Shown here in pieces: positions 16,868 to 24,662 of a stretch of DNA of 64,000 nucleotides. Under the pieces are notes generated by a model. It worked only from the letters and a program-made list of their open reading frames with translations, did not search any database and was not told the origin of the DNA. A program made the translations under genes and the position numbers. This DNA comes from Oscillospiraceae bacterium. Lineage in GTDB: Bacteria; Bacillota; Clostridia; Oscillospirales; Oscillospiraceae. The DNA lies in contig CACZDN010000013.1 of NCBI GenBank assembly GCA_902779945.1, forward strand, positions 1-64,000. Reading direction: 5' to 3'. Each line of letters starts with the position of its first letter. The first letter of the stretch is position 1.

Positions 16868-17029
16868 TGCCTGAAGAGTCCAAATATCCGGCAAACCATA
16901 CCGCTTGACCGCAGGGGAGGGGCCTGCCGAACGGATTGATTTCACAGTCCGGTATGTGGAAGCCGCGAAAAATTCCTTTCGCAAAGAACGGTCCGGATCG
17001 CAGCGCGCCGCATCTGTTTTTCTCCCCGA

Positions 17030-17058
17030 TTGCGCCGGGGGCCGGAATGTGTTACACT
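17030..17058 (+). promoter_or_regulatory. Promoter of the YdcF-family gene
   Basis: TTGCGC (17030-17035) and TACACT (17053-17058) with a 17-bp spacer, 37 bp before the start codon. Confidence 0.6.
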
Positions 17059-17094
17059 GATGGCAGCACAGCCGACGGAGAAGGTGTTGAAACC

Positions 17095-17766
17095 ATGACA
17101 GAGCCCCTTGCACGCATATCCGGGCCGCTCCTCGCCGACGCGGAGCTGCTCTATGATTTTCTCTCTGAGTGTCCCCCTCTCCCGGAGCGGGCGGACATCA
17201 TCCTCGCGGCCGGGTCGCACGACTGCCGGGCCGCGGATCACGCCGCCGCGCTGTACCTGCGGGGCCTTGCGCCGCTGATCGTCTGTACCGGCGGCTTCGG
17301 AAAAATGACGGAGGGCATGTTCACAAGACCGGAGGCCGAGGTTTTCGCCGAGCGCTGCACGGCGGCGGGCGTGCCGGCGGGCGCGATCATCACGGAATGC
17401 CGCGCAAGCAACACCGGCGAGAACTTCGCCTTTACCCGTGAGAAGCTTGCCGCCCTGGGCCTCGCGCCGAAGATCGGGATCGCCGCGAGCAAGCCCTATA
17501 TGGCCAGGCGCGTATGGGCCACAGGGACCAGACAGTGGCCGGAGGTCCGGTGGTTTACGTCCGTTCCGGCGCTGTCCTTCGCGGAATATGTGACGCCGCC
17601 CATCACGCTGGAAAGTACCGTCCAGCTGATGGTCGGCGATCTGCAGCGCCTGCGGGTCTATGAGGAAAAGGGCTTTCAGGCCCATGTGGATATTCCCGCA
17701 CCCGTCTGGGAGGCGTACCGGCGCCTCGCAGACGGCGGATTTGACCGGTATGTCATCAGGGAATAA
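17095..17766 (+). CDS. YdcF family (DUF218) protein
   Basis: A 223-residue protein with the DUF218/YdcF Rossmann-like core: an early ADIILAAGSHDCRAADHAA, then PLIVCTGGFGKMTEG, EAEVFAERCTAAGVPAGAI, and the characteristic SNTGENFAFT before the second half. YdcF of E. coli binds S-adenosylmethionine, but the family function is not settled. The chosen ATG follows GGAGAAGGTGTTGAAACC; the frame is open further upstream but has no better site. The gene has its own promoter and terminator and appears to be a single transcription unit. It lacks the membrane helix that SanA/ElyC-type relatives have, so it should be cytoplasmic. Confidence 0.85.
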   Translation: MTEPLARISGPLLADAELLYDFLSECPPLPERADIILAAGSHDCRAADHAAALYLRGLAPLIVCTGGFGKMTEGMFTRPEAEVFAERCTAAGVPAGAIITECRASNTGENFAFTREKLAALGLAPKIGIAASKPYMARRVWATGTRQWPEVRWFTSVPALSFAEYVTPPITLESTVQLMVGDLQRLRVYEEKGFQAHVDIPAPVWEAYRRLADGGFDRYVIRE

Positions 17767-17777
17767 GACGCAGAAGA

Positions 17778-17822
17778 GCTCCGTACACAGGGCGCCAAGC
17801 CGCATGTACGGAGCCTTTTTCT
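17778..17822 (+). terminator. Terminator after the YdcF-family gene
   Basis: GCTCCGTACA (17778-17787) pairs with TGTACGGAGC (17805-17814), followed by CTTTTTC. It starts 12 bp beyond the stop codon. Confidence 0.85.
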
Positions 17823-17851
17823 GTCACATGTGTTCAAGACTTCAAAAGGCG

Positions 17852-18784
17852 TCAGTCAACCTTTTCCAATTCGATCGGAAAAGCGCTGCCGAAGATTGCC
17901 ACGTTGCTGTAGCCCGTCAGGGTCAGCCTGCCGCTCTCAAGTGTGCAGCTCACAAAGACATCCGGTGATACCGGCTTTTCCAGCGCGCCGGAGAGCAGGA
18001 GCTTTCCCTCTTCCACATCGTAATTGCCGAGTTCTTCTCCGGCCTCCTGAATGAGCTGGCCGAGACTGTCGCGCAGCATCTGAAGAATGTACTGGAGATA
18101 GGCGTTGAAATCCATGCCCAGCTCATTTGCCAGAAGGGTCTCAAACGGCATGCCCGTCGCATTGACCCAGGACTCGTCCGACCAGGGGTCCTCCAGCACA
18201 ATTCCCTGCGCCGCGAGCTCCGACGCGATGATCTCCCGCAAAAGGTCAAAATAATAGCGTCCAAGCGGGTCCATAAAGCTGTTGAGAAAAGCCTCTCGCT
18301 GCGCCTCGTCCGTGCCGATGCGGTAGGTGCCGTTTTCCAGCAGGCTGAACGTCTGCCGCAGCGCGATTCTGTCCACATAGTCCGCCATGTGAAGATCACC
18401 GTAACCCAGCACAGACTCCATCATTCTGTCGAGGAGCAGGCAGTACTCCCCGGTCACATCCTGGTTATATTCCCATTTTCCGATGAGAGAACGCCGCAGC
18501 GCCTCGTGACGTTCCTGCCGCTCCTGCTCCTCCTTCTCTTCAATTGCGCGCCGGAGAACCTCTTTTGCCCTTGTCAGGTCCGTAGCGTTTTTGACCTTTT
18601 CACGCTCCTTCCGGCTCAGCGCGTTCATGGCAGCCTCCGCCTCCTCGATCACAGGGCCGCTTTCCGCCGTCACGATACCGATTGAGGCAATCTTTTCCTC
18701 CGCACGGCGCACATCTCTCCCAAAACCGCACCCGCAGAGAAGCAGACACAGCAGGGCCAGCATCACAACAAAGGTTTTTCTCAT
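17852..18784 (-). CDS. Putative lipoprotein of unknown function
   Basis: A 310-residue exported protein. The signal sequence MRKTFVVMLALLCLLLCGC ends in a lipobox-like L-C-G-C (cysteine 19), so it is probably lipid-anchored by Lgt. A charged, helical segment follows (about 25-100, rich in E, K and R, likely coiled coil), then a globular part with GKWEYNQDVTGEY near 103. I recognise no named domain. GAGGAGAACGAG precedes the ATG. The gene is divergent from an XRE-type regulator. Its promoter (18829-18857) carries two copies of a 12-bp palindrome, one in the -35/-10 spacer, which suggests repression by that regulator. Confidence 0.72.
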   Translation of the reverse strand: MRKTFVVMLALLCLLLCGCGFGRDVRRAEEKIASIGIVTAESGPVIEEAEAAMNALSRKEREKVKNATDLTRAKEVLRRAIEEKEEQERQERHEALRRSLIGKWEYNQDVTGEYCLLLDRMMESVLGYGDLHMADYVDRIALRQTFSLLENGTYRIGTDEAQREAFLNSFMDPLGRYYFDLLREIIASELAAQGIVLEDPWSDESWVNATGMPFETLLANELGMDFNAYLQYILQMLRDSLGQLIQEAGEELGNYDVEEGKLLLSGALEKPVSPDVFVSCTLESGRLTLTGYSNVAIFGSAFPIELEKVD

Positions 18785-18809
18785 CTCGTTCTCCTCTATT
18801 TTGTTATTA

Positions 18810-18821
18810 ACCGATATTGGT
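18810..18821. promoter_or_regulatory. Operator copy 1 (ACCGATATTGGT)
   Basis: Perfect dyad arms ACC/GGT within a longer TTAACC...GGTTAA palindrome, just downstream of the lipoprotein -10 box. A related palindrome lies 26 bp away. Most likely bound by the adjacent XRE-family protein. Confidence 0.6.
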
Positions 18822-18828
18822 TAATATT

Positions 18829-18857
18829 ACTATACACCGTTTTCGGTTAACATGCAA
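18829..18857 (-). promoter_or_regulatory. Promoter of the lipoprotein gene
   Basis: On the minus strand TTGCAT (18857-18852) and TATAGT (18834-18829) with a 17-bp spacer that contains operator copy 2. Confidence 0.72.
18836..18847. promoter_or_regulatory. Operator copy 2 (ACCGTTTTCGGT)
   Basis: A 12-bp palindrome with arms ACCG/CGGT, inside the spacer of the lipoprotein promoter. It shares spacing and arms with copy 1, as expected for an autoregulated XRE control region. Confidence 0.6.
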
Positions 18858-18875
18858 GAGGAAAGCGGTGATGAA

Positions 18876-19118
18876 ATGATCTCTTTTGATAATCTCTGGA
18901 AAGTGATGGAAGAACGAGGCGTCACGCAGTACGCGCTGATTAAAAAATACCACGTCAGTCCGGCCCAGATCACGAGACTCAAGCGTAATGAGAGCGTCAG
19001 CACGCACACGGTGGAAATGTTCTGCCGCATCTTAAACTGCCAGGCAGGTGACCTCATGACCTATATCCCGGACGAGGACGCCCCGAACGAACAGGAGACG
19101 CAGTCCGTTCCTTCGTAG
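18876..19118 (+). CDS. XRE-family (Cro/CI-type) transcriptional regulator
   Basis: An 80-residue DNA-binding protein. The helix-turn-helix lies at about residues 15-45 (GVTQYALIKKYHVSPAQITR LKRNES region), followed by the usual HTVEMFCRILNCQAGDLMTY that closes the five-helix domain. There is no extra sensing domain. Start choice: ATG 18876 behind AGAGGAAAGCGG; an in-frame ATG at 18852 would overlap the control region. It is divergent from the lipoprotein gene with 12-bp palindromes between them. It likely represses that gene and perhaps itself. Confidence 0.85.
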   Translation: MISFDNLWKVMEERGVTQYALIKKYHVSPAQITRLKRNESVSTHTVEMFCRILNCQAGDLMTYIPDEDAPNEQETQSVPS

Positions 19119-19290
19119 GGGACGGCGTCTCTTGCCGCCCCCTGCGGTCATGTGCCGTGACCTTCCGGGTATTCCTGCTTTTTCGCACTTTTTGCGGAAA
19201 AAGGGTCGGTTTTTTCGGAGCGGCCGCCCTGTTCATTTTGCGGCGGAGCTTGTACAATACAATCACAAAGAGCATGGGAGGACTGTCAGC

Positions 19291-19665
19291 ATGAGAATAC
19301 TGTTAAACATCCTGTGGATCCTGTTCGGCGGGTTTTTCAGCGCGCTTGGATGGTGGCTCGCGGGCTGCCTGTGGTGCCTGTCGATCATCGGCATCCCGGT
19401 CGGGCTGCAGTGCTTCAAGCTGGCGAGCATTTCGCTGAACCCGTTCGGGAAGTGCATCCGCTATGAGGGCGGGGCGGTGTCTTTCCTGCTGAACGTCGTG
19501 TGGTTTCTGGTCAGCGGGCTGCCGCTGGCGCTGGGCAATTTCCTGCTCGGGGCGGTGCTGTGCGTCACGATCATCGGCATCCCCTTCGGAAAGCAGTTTT
19601 TCAAAATCGCCGGGCTCGCTCTGCGCCCCTTCGGCGCGATCGTGGAAAGGGTGCATGTTTTTTGA
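19291..19665 (+). CDS. YccF domain-containing inner membrane protein
   Basis: A 124-residue membrane protein made of two similar halves, each with a hydrophobic stretch followed by the YccF hallmark: SIIGIPVGLQCFKLASISLNPFG and TIIGIPFGKQFFKIAGLALRPFG. Function of the family is unknown. GGGAGGACTGTCAGC precedes the ATG at 19291; the frame is open further upstream, but that part lacks coding character. It is followed directly by a gene remnant. Confidence 0.88.
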   Translation: MRILLNILWILFGGFFSALGWWLAGCLWCLSIIGIPVGLQCFKLASISLNPFGKCIRYEGGAVSFLLNVVWFLVSGLPLALGNFLLGAVLCVTIIGIPFGKQFFKIAGLALRPFGAIVERVHVF

Positions 19666-19769
19666 ATGGGGAAGATCGGAAAGATCGGGCTTTCCCCGGC
19701 GGGATTCCTGTGGTATAATCAGCCCTGCAAGTCGGGATTTGCGGAAACGTCAGATCCCGTCACAAAAAT

Positions 19770-20282
19770 ACGCCGATCCTGCTGGGCTCCCTGCACAAGG
19801 ACGCGGCGGACGAGCTGGAGCCGCTGGCGCAGGCGATCCGGGATTCCAACATCCCCTCGCAGCTCTCCGAGGAGCTCGAAGAGGCGATCTGGGCCAAGAT
19901 GCTGTACAACACGACGCTGAACCCGCTGGGGGCGATCCTGAACATGAGTTACGGTGAGCTTGCGAGCTCGCAGCATCTGGTCGGCATCATGAACCGCATG
20001 ATCGAGGAGACCTTTGCGGTCATGGATGCAGCGGGATACAAGACGTTCTGGAAAAACGCACAGGAGTATCAGGAGGTATTCTACGGAAAGCTGCTGCCGG
20101 ACACCTTCGCGCACCGCTCCTCTACGCTGCAGGACATCGAAAAGGGCCACCGGACGGAGATCAGCACGCTGAACGGCTGCCTCATACGCCTCGGGGAAGA
20201 GCACCATGTTCCCACGCCGACGCATAAGATGATCGTGGAGCTCATCCGCGGGATCGAGGATATTCGCTGCGGGAAGGGATAA
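19770..20282 (+). pseudogene. Remnant of 2-dehydropantoate 2-reductase (panE/apbA), C-terminal domain
   Basis: From about 19779 one frame reads LLGSLHKDAADELEPLAQAI, then EEAIWAKMLYNTTLNPLGAI and ends with RTEISTLNGCLIRLGEEHHV and a normal stop. This is the helical C-terminal domain of the ketopantoate reductase family. The N-terminal NADP-binding Rossmann domain with its GXGXXG motif is absent, and no start codon with a ribosome binding site precedes the homologous part. A TATAAT lies at 19713-19718. It is best read as a gene decapitated by a deletion. Confidence 0.75.
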
Positions 20283-20380
20283 CAAATCTGCTCTGCCCCA
20301 TGGTGCTGAAAGCTTTCAGGCGAACAGGCTTGCCCGTGGTTTTTCAATTGATGAAGTCGTTGAACAAGGAGGACATGAAA

Positions 20381-20806
20381 ATGGCGGATTATAAAGACAT
20401 GCTCAACAGGCTCGCCGGGAAGGCGAAGGAGGCGGCCGATGCCAGCGGTGTGCTGGATGTGTACGCCCAGGGCGCAGGCCGCGCCAAAGCCCTCGGCCAG
20501 ATCGCGAAGCTCTCGCTCGAGCTCAAGGGCGAGCACGACGAGCTCCAGCGCATCTACGCCGAGATCGGCAGACTCTACTTCGAGCAGGCCCGCGAGACGC
20601 CCGAGGGCTTTTTCGTCCCGCTCTTTGAGCAGGCCGAGCGCGTGAGCCGGAACATCCGGGAAAAGCGTGCCCGCATCGACGCCCTGCACGAGACCTACGG
20701 CGCTTCCGGCCGGAACGACATCGACGTGGAGATCGGCGACTTCGACGACGTCGTCAGCGCCACCGAGGCAGACGGCATGACCGTGGAGATCAGGACGGAG
20801 GAGTAA
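20381..20806 (+). CDS. Hypothetical helical protein
   Basis: A 141-residue protein without a family I recognise. It is almost entirely helical and charged: MADYKDMLNRLAGKAKEAAD, a central KLSLELKGEHDELQRIYAEIG like a coiled coil, and an acidic tail (DIDVEIGDFDDVV). There is no signal peptide or membrane segment. AAGGAGGACATGAAA precedes ATG 20381; an alternative ATG 6 bp upstream lies too close to that site. It stands alone between the panE remnant and a structured non-coding stretch. Confidence 0.7.
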   Translation: MADYKDMLNRLAGKAKEAADASGVLDVYAQGAGRAKALGQIAKLSLELKGEHDELQRIYAEIGRLYFEQARETPEGFFVPLFEQAERVSRNIREKRARIDALHETYGASGRNDIDVEIGDFDDVVSATEADGMTVEIRTEE

Positions 20807-20847
20807 AAAAGCGCGTCCGAAATCGGGCAATATCGTCAACGGAAGAG

Positions 20848-21055
20848 GCTGTGAAAAAAGGTGATTCACGCCTTCTGTACTGTAGGGGCGGCTATTAGCC
20901 GCCCGGCAGAAAGCCAAATGATTTATAGGCAAAGTTGGGCAAATCCGCAACATTTTGCGAATTTACCCAACCTTTTTCAATCTTTATTGGTTCACAGCAC
21001 TGGCGGCTGATAGCCGCCCATACGGCTTAACCGGACTCTTTTCACAGCCCCTGTC
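20848..21055. repeat. Multi-hairpin element with GGCTGTGAAAA ends
   Basis: Outer ends GGCTGTGAAAA and TTTTCACAGCC (about 20849 and 21040) enclose three hairpins: GGGGCGGCTATTAGCCGCCC, the pair GTTGGGCAAATCCGCAA / TTGCGAATTTACCCAAC, and GGCGGCTGATAGCCGCC. No coding frame is present. It looks like a non-autonomous mobile element or a structured RNA locus. Confidence 0.55.
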
Positions 21056-21178
21056 ATGCTGAGCCTGCCGAAGCATCTTACCCTGGCAGGCAGAAACACA
21101 TTTCGATGTTTCGGCTTCGCTCCGCGCTCTGTCGGCCGCGCACAGTATCTCTCCTGCGCTCTGTCGAATAGAATGGAT

Positions 21179-21216
21179 CGGCGGCGGTTTTCACCGCCGC
21201 CGCTTTCATTTTTGTT
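21179..21216 (+). promoter_or_regulatory. Hairpin in the leader of the aspartate kinase gene
   Basis: GGCGGCGG-TTTTC-ACCGCCGCC followed by CTTTCATTTTTG, just before the ribosome binding site of the kinase gene. It could be a weak terminator or attenuator. No lysine riboswitch is apparent. Confidence 0.4.
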
Positions 21217-21229
21217 TGGAGGAGTGCAC

Positions 21230-22189
21230 ATGTTGCTTGTGCAGAAATTCGGCGGCAGCTCGCTTGCGGACGCGGAGCGGCTGCGCCATGTGGCGGAGCT
21301 CTGCCGGAAGGCCCGCGCGGGGGCGGAGCTCGTGGTGGTGGTCTCGGCCATGGGCGACACGACCGACAGCCTCACCGCGCAGGCGCGCTCGATCACCCAT
21401 GAGCCCCCGGCGCGCGAGCTGGACGCCTTTGTTACCACCGGGGAGCAGCAGGCCGCCGCCCTGCTTGTCATGAGCATGGAGGCGCTGGGGCTTCCCGCCG
21501 TATCGCTGACGGGCTGGCAGGCCGGCATTCTCACCGACGCGCGCTGGGGCGACGGGGAGATCCTGGCGGTCGATCCCCGGCGAATCCGTCGGGAGCTCAG
21601 CCGCGGCTGCGTACCGGTGGTGACGGGCTTTCAGGGCGTGTGCCCCGCGGGCGACGTCACGAGCCTGGGCCGCGGCGGCTCGGACACCACGGCGGTCGCG
21701 CTGGCGGCCGCGCTGGAGGCGGACGGCTGCGAGATCTTCACGGACGTCGACGGCATCTACACAGCCGACCCCCGCCTGCTGCCGGAGGCACGGCGGCTCA
21801 CGGCGATCGACACGCGGGATATGCTGGCCCTGTCGCGGGCGGGCTCGAAGGTGCTGCACCCCAAGTCGGTGGAGCTGGCCCTGGCCGGGAATGTGCCGCT
21901 GCGCCTCCTGTCCTCGTTTGCGCTGGGGGACGGCACGGAGGTCATGCTGCTGCCGGAGTCGGGACGGCCGCGTCTCGCAGGGCTCACGGGGCGGCCCGGC
22001 AGCGGAAGGATCACACTCGCCGGCAAAGGCGCGGACGCCGCCGCTCTCTCCGAGGCGGCGCTGCTCCTGTCGAAAGCCGGCGTCGCGGTCAAAGACGGCG
22101 CCCTCGGTGAAAACAGCCTTACCCTCACGGTCGCGCCGGAGGAGCAGAAAGACGCCATGCGCATCATACACAACGGGATGATCCTGTAG
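21230..22189 (+). CDS. lysC: Aspartate kinase, short form
   Basis: Aspartate kinase phosphorylates L-aspartate at the start of the lysine, threonine and methionine pathway. The 319-residue protein has the nucleotide and aspartate motifs KFGGSS (residues 6-11), FVTTGEQQAAALL, VTSLGRGGSDTTAVALAAAL and DVDGIYTADPR. Only about 85 residues follow the kinase domain, room for one degenerate ACT-like unit (ENSLTLTVAPEEQKDAMRII), whereas most bacterial enzymes have two ACT domains and exceed 400 residues. GGAGGAGTGCAC precedes ATG 21230. Feedback regulation is therefore likely reduced or different. No other pathway gene is adjacent. Confidence 0.9.
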   Translation: MLLVQKFGGSSLADAERLRHVAELCRKARAGAELVVVVSAMGDTTDSLTAQARSITHEPPARELDAFVTTGEQQAAALLVMSMEALGLPAVSLTGWQAGILTDARWGDGEILAVDPRRIRRELSRGCVPVVTGFQGVCPAGDVTSLGRGGSDTTAVALAAALEADGCEIFTDVDGIYTADPRLLPEARRLTAIDTRDMLALSRAGSKVLHPKSVELALAGNVPLRLLSSFALGDGTEVMLLPESGRPRLAGLTGRPGSGRITLAGKGADAAALSEAALLLSKAGVAVKDGALGENSLTLTVAPEEQKDAMRIIHNGMIL

Positions 22190-22252
22190 CGAAAGCATCA
22201 CGATCAAACGCGCAGAGCCCGCGCGGCGCTGCGAACAAGATACCGCAAAAAC

Positions 22253-22341
22253 GCGGTGAATTCGCAAATGCTTCGAATTCACCGCAAGTTTCTTCGTATG
22301 GGGAAGGCTGCCGGGCGATTCGTAAATCGCCCGGCAGCCTT
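22253..22341. terminator. Two strong hairpins between convergent lysC and rex
   Basis: GCGGTGAATTCG / CGAATTCACCGC (22253-22285) is followed by AAGTTTCTT on the plus strand. AAGGCTGCCGGGCGATT / AATCGCCCGGCAGCCTT (22304-22320 with 22325-22341) has no T-run. They lie between two convergent genes and probably end both transcripts. Confidence 0.55.
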
Positions 22342-22347
22342 CGTCTC

Positions 22348-23016
22348 TCACTTCTCGCCGCGCGCAGCCCTGGCTGCGGCCTCGTCGCTGCGTTCGGCCA
22401 CATAATAGCACAGGGACAGAAGGCTGTCGGAGAAGTGGACGTTCTCCACCAGAGTCCTGCTGCCCGGCTCCGTGAGCTCCACATTGGTGAAGTTCCAGAT
22501 CGCGTCGATACCGCGGGCGGTCAGGGTCCCGGTCACGCCGACGGCGACGGTCTTCGGTACGGTGAGCACAGCGATATCCACCTTGTTCTCGCTCAGATAG
22601 CGGTCCAGCTCGTCCATGCCGTAGATATGCACGCCGCGATACTCCGTGCCGATCAGGGCGGGCTTGATGTCGAACGCGGCGGTCAGACTGACGCCCCAGT
22701 CGGTGAAACAGAAGTTCTCCATCAGGGCGCGGCCGATGTTGCCCACGCCGAGCAGGATGGCGGTAAAGCCCCGGTCCATGCCGAGGATGGCCGCGATCCG
22801 CTCGCGCAGGGTGGCCACGTTGTAGCCGTAGCCCTGCTGGCCGAATTCCCCGAAGCAGTTGAAATCCTGCCTGACCTGCGAGGAAGTGAGACCGAGCTGC
22901 TCCCCGAGCTGCCGGGAGGAGATCTTGTCGACGCCGTTCTCGGCGAGCTCATCCAGCTTGCGCAGATAGCGCGGCATACGCCGGATCACATTGTTGGAAA
23001 CCTTGACTCGCTTCAC
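22348..23016 (-). CDS. rex: Redox-sensing transcriptional repressor Rex
   Basis: Rex senses the NADH/NAD+ ratio and represses fermentation and electron-transfer genes when NADH is low. The 222-residue protein has the winged helix (MPRYLRKLDELAENG, then SRQLGEQLGLTSSQVRQDF), the FGEFGQQGYGYNV linker, the nucleotide-binding LLGVGNIGRAL (about 95) and a Rossmann domain ending with the helix used for domain swapping. The start codon is GTG with CGAGGGG 9 bp upstream. It has its own promoter at 23084-23112, whose -35 box abuts a hairpin element. Confidence 0.95.
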   Translation of the reverse strand: MKRVKVSNNVIRRMPRYLRKLDELAENGVDKISSRQLGEQLGLTSSQVRQDFNCFGEFGQQGYGYNVATLRERIAAILGMDRGFTAILLGVGNIGRALMENFCFTDWGVSLTAAFDIKPALIGTEYRGVHIYGMDELDRYLSENKVDIAVLTVPKTVAVGVTGTLTARGIDAIWNFTNVELTEPGSRTLVENVHFSDSLLSLCYYVAERSDEAAARAARGEK

Positions 23017-23083
23017 GCCTGTTTACCCCTCGTTTCTGTCAGATATTCCGCCCTTCCGCGGGAGAAAGCCAATTATTGGGGAA

Positions 23084-23112
23084 AGTATAACACATCGTGA
23101 AGAAAATAGCAA
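23084..23112 (-). promoter_or_regulatory. Promoter of rex
   Basis: TTGCTA (23112-23107) and TATACT (23089-23084) with a 17-bp spacer on the minus strand. The first bases of the -35 box coincide with the end of hairpin element C. Confidence 0.7.
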
Positions 23113-23273
23113 GGGCAATACCGCATCATGCGGCAAGAGCAGATCCCGAGAAAGAACAGGTTCTGATGAAGGCAGTTTTTCGCAGGAATAGTTTTCGTAT
23201 TGCAAAAAAAAGACAAAATCAGGGCGCAAATTATCCAGGAGGCGCCGAAGGCGAATTGTGCGGTGTTGCCTTA
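23111..23273. repeat. TTAAGGCAACACC hairpin element, copy C (inverted, full length)
   Basis: Begins AAGGGCAATACCGCATCATG and ends ATTGTGCGGTGTTGCCTTA, inverted relative to copies A and B. One end contains the stop codon of the anti-sigma gene (TAA at 23273-23271) and the other abuts the rex -35 box. Confidence 0.85.
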
Positions 23274-24662
23274 GAGTTCAAGCTCCACATCGGCATAGGG
23301 GTCGGGAGTGGGGGCGGGCGTCGGCGTCGGGGCTGCGGAGAGGGTCTTGAGAAGGCCGTCCAGCTCCGCCAGCGAGCAGGACGCGCGATAGTCCGTGCTG
23401 CCGCCCTCCGGCGCGTAGAGCCGGTAGAAGACGAAGTCACCGTAGACATAGACGTCCAGCTTCTCCTCACCGCCGTAAGCATCCTCGGACACGAGCGTGA
23501 GACGGATGAGGCGGGTCAGCTCCGTCTCCTCCGGCAGGATCTCTTCGCTGCCGCCGAGCAGGGCCAGCAGCCTGCCGCGCGCCTCCTTGCCGCGGATCAT
23601 GAGCCGCTGCTCCTCCGCGCTTCCGGCCGCCGGCTTTTCGGACTCCTCCGGGGAGGCGGGCTCTTCGGGCTCCGTCCATTCAGGCCCGGCGCTCTCGATC
23701 CCCTCGTCCAGAGTCTCGTCATACGTCGTCTCCCACACGGGCGGCTCCTCAGACTCGACGTCTTCGCTCTCCTCCGGGGAGGCGGCAAAGATCCCCATGT
23801 CCGAGACAGAGCCCGGGAACATGTTCAAAACGATCTCTTCCTCCGGCTCCTCCACGGCGGCGGAGGCGGAGAATGCCTCCTCCGGGGAGGCGGGCGCGGC
23901 GCTTGCGCTGCGCTGGGACGCCGTGTTTTCCGTGACGGCAGGCGCTTCGTTCTGCGCCGGCGCGGGCTCATCGTAGACGGGCGCGGGCGCGTAGTAGACG
24001 AGCGCGGGGGTGTTGTAAACCGGCGCGGGCGGGTAGTAGGTTTCTCCCTGGGTCACAGGTTGGTAGATAATTTCCGGTACCGGCTGCGGCGTACTGTACT
24101 GTGCCTCATCGTTGCCGCTCTCCGCGAGATAGGCGTCGGGCTTCGTCCGGTCGGTATTCACGGTCGGCGCGGGCGTGTAGACGGGCGCCTCCGTATAGGC
24201 GGGCGTCTCCGCCGGGGCCGCGTACACCGGGGCCGCGGCGGGGCTTGCCGCCGGCTCGGCCGTGGCTGCCGCGGGTGCGGGAAGGCCCGCGGCCTCGCTT
24301 TCGCTGCGCACGGCGATGTTGTCCCGGCGCAGGTCGGGTCCAAAGCCGCTCGCCGCGAAGAGGACCAGCACCAGGCAGGCCGCGGCGGCAAGCGCCGTGC
24401 GCAGGCCGAGCTTGCACATACGGCGGTTTTTGCGGATCATGTCGCTGCGGCGGACGCCTGCCATGATGTTCTCATGCAGGCCCTCGGGCAGCTCCTCGCT
24501 CTCCTCGGACAGAATATCGGACAGGTCGTGAAAGACTGCGTACATTGCGTTGCAGCGGGAGCAAGTTTTCATATGGGCCATCAGGGCTTCATGCTCGTCA
24601 TGACTGATCTCGCCGTCCACGAGCCTGCTGATCAGCTCCTGACAGGATTCACACGAATTCAT
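23271..24662 (-). CDS. Anti-sigma factor with zinc-finger domain and long external region
   Basis: A 463-residue membrane protein. The cytoplasmic N-terminus is a zinc-binding anti-sigma (zf-HC2) domain with H-x3-C-x2-C (H30, C34, C37). A membrane segment follows at about 88-106, then a long external part rich in alanine, proline, glutamate and tyrosine. That part contains PAP-type repeats (YYAPAPVYDEPAPA) and a possible C-terminal folded domain (about 350-430, ending PTPAPTPDPYADVELEL). It should hold the adjacent ECF sigma factor inactive until a surface signal arrives. Its ATG overlaps the sigma stop as ATGA. Its own stop lies in hairpin element C. Confidence 0.85.
   Translation of the reverse strand: MNSCESCQELISRLVDGEISHDEHEALMAHMKTCSRCNAMYAVFHDLSDILSEESEELPEGLHENIMAGVRRSDMIRKNRRMCKLGLRTALAAAACLVLVLFAASGFGPDLRRDNIAVRSESEAAGLPAPAAATAEPAASPAAAPVYAAPAETPAYTEAPVYTPAPTVNTDRTKPDAYLAESGNDEAQYSTPQPVPEIIYQPVTQGETYYPPAPVYNTPALVYYAPAPVYDEPAPAQNEAPAVTENTASQRSASAAPASPEEAFSASAAVEEPEEEIVLNMFPGSVSDMGIFAASPEESEDVESEEPPVWETTYDETLDEGIESAGPEWTEPEEPASPEESEKPAAGSAEEQRLMIRGKEARGRLLALLGGSEEILPEETELTRLIRLTLVSEDAYGGEEKLDVYVYGDFVFYRLYAPEGGSTDYRASCSLAELDGLLKTLSAAPTPTPAPTPDPYADVELEL

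Noticed and set aside
21050-21229. Lysine riboswitch before aspartate kinase
   Set aside because: The leader lacks the multi-stem core expected; only a short GC hairpin and a repeat-like stretch are visible.
22304-22341. Rex operator in the hairpin after rex
   Set aside because: The palindrome does not resemble TTGTGAAN8TTCACAA-type Rex sites and lies downstream of the gene; a terminator role fits better.
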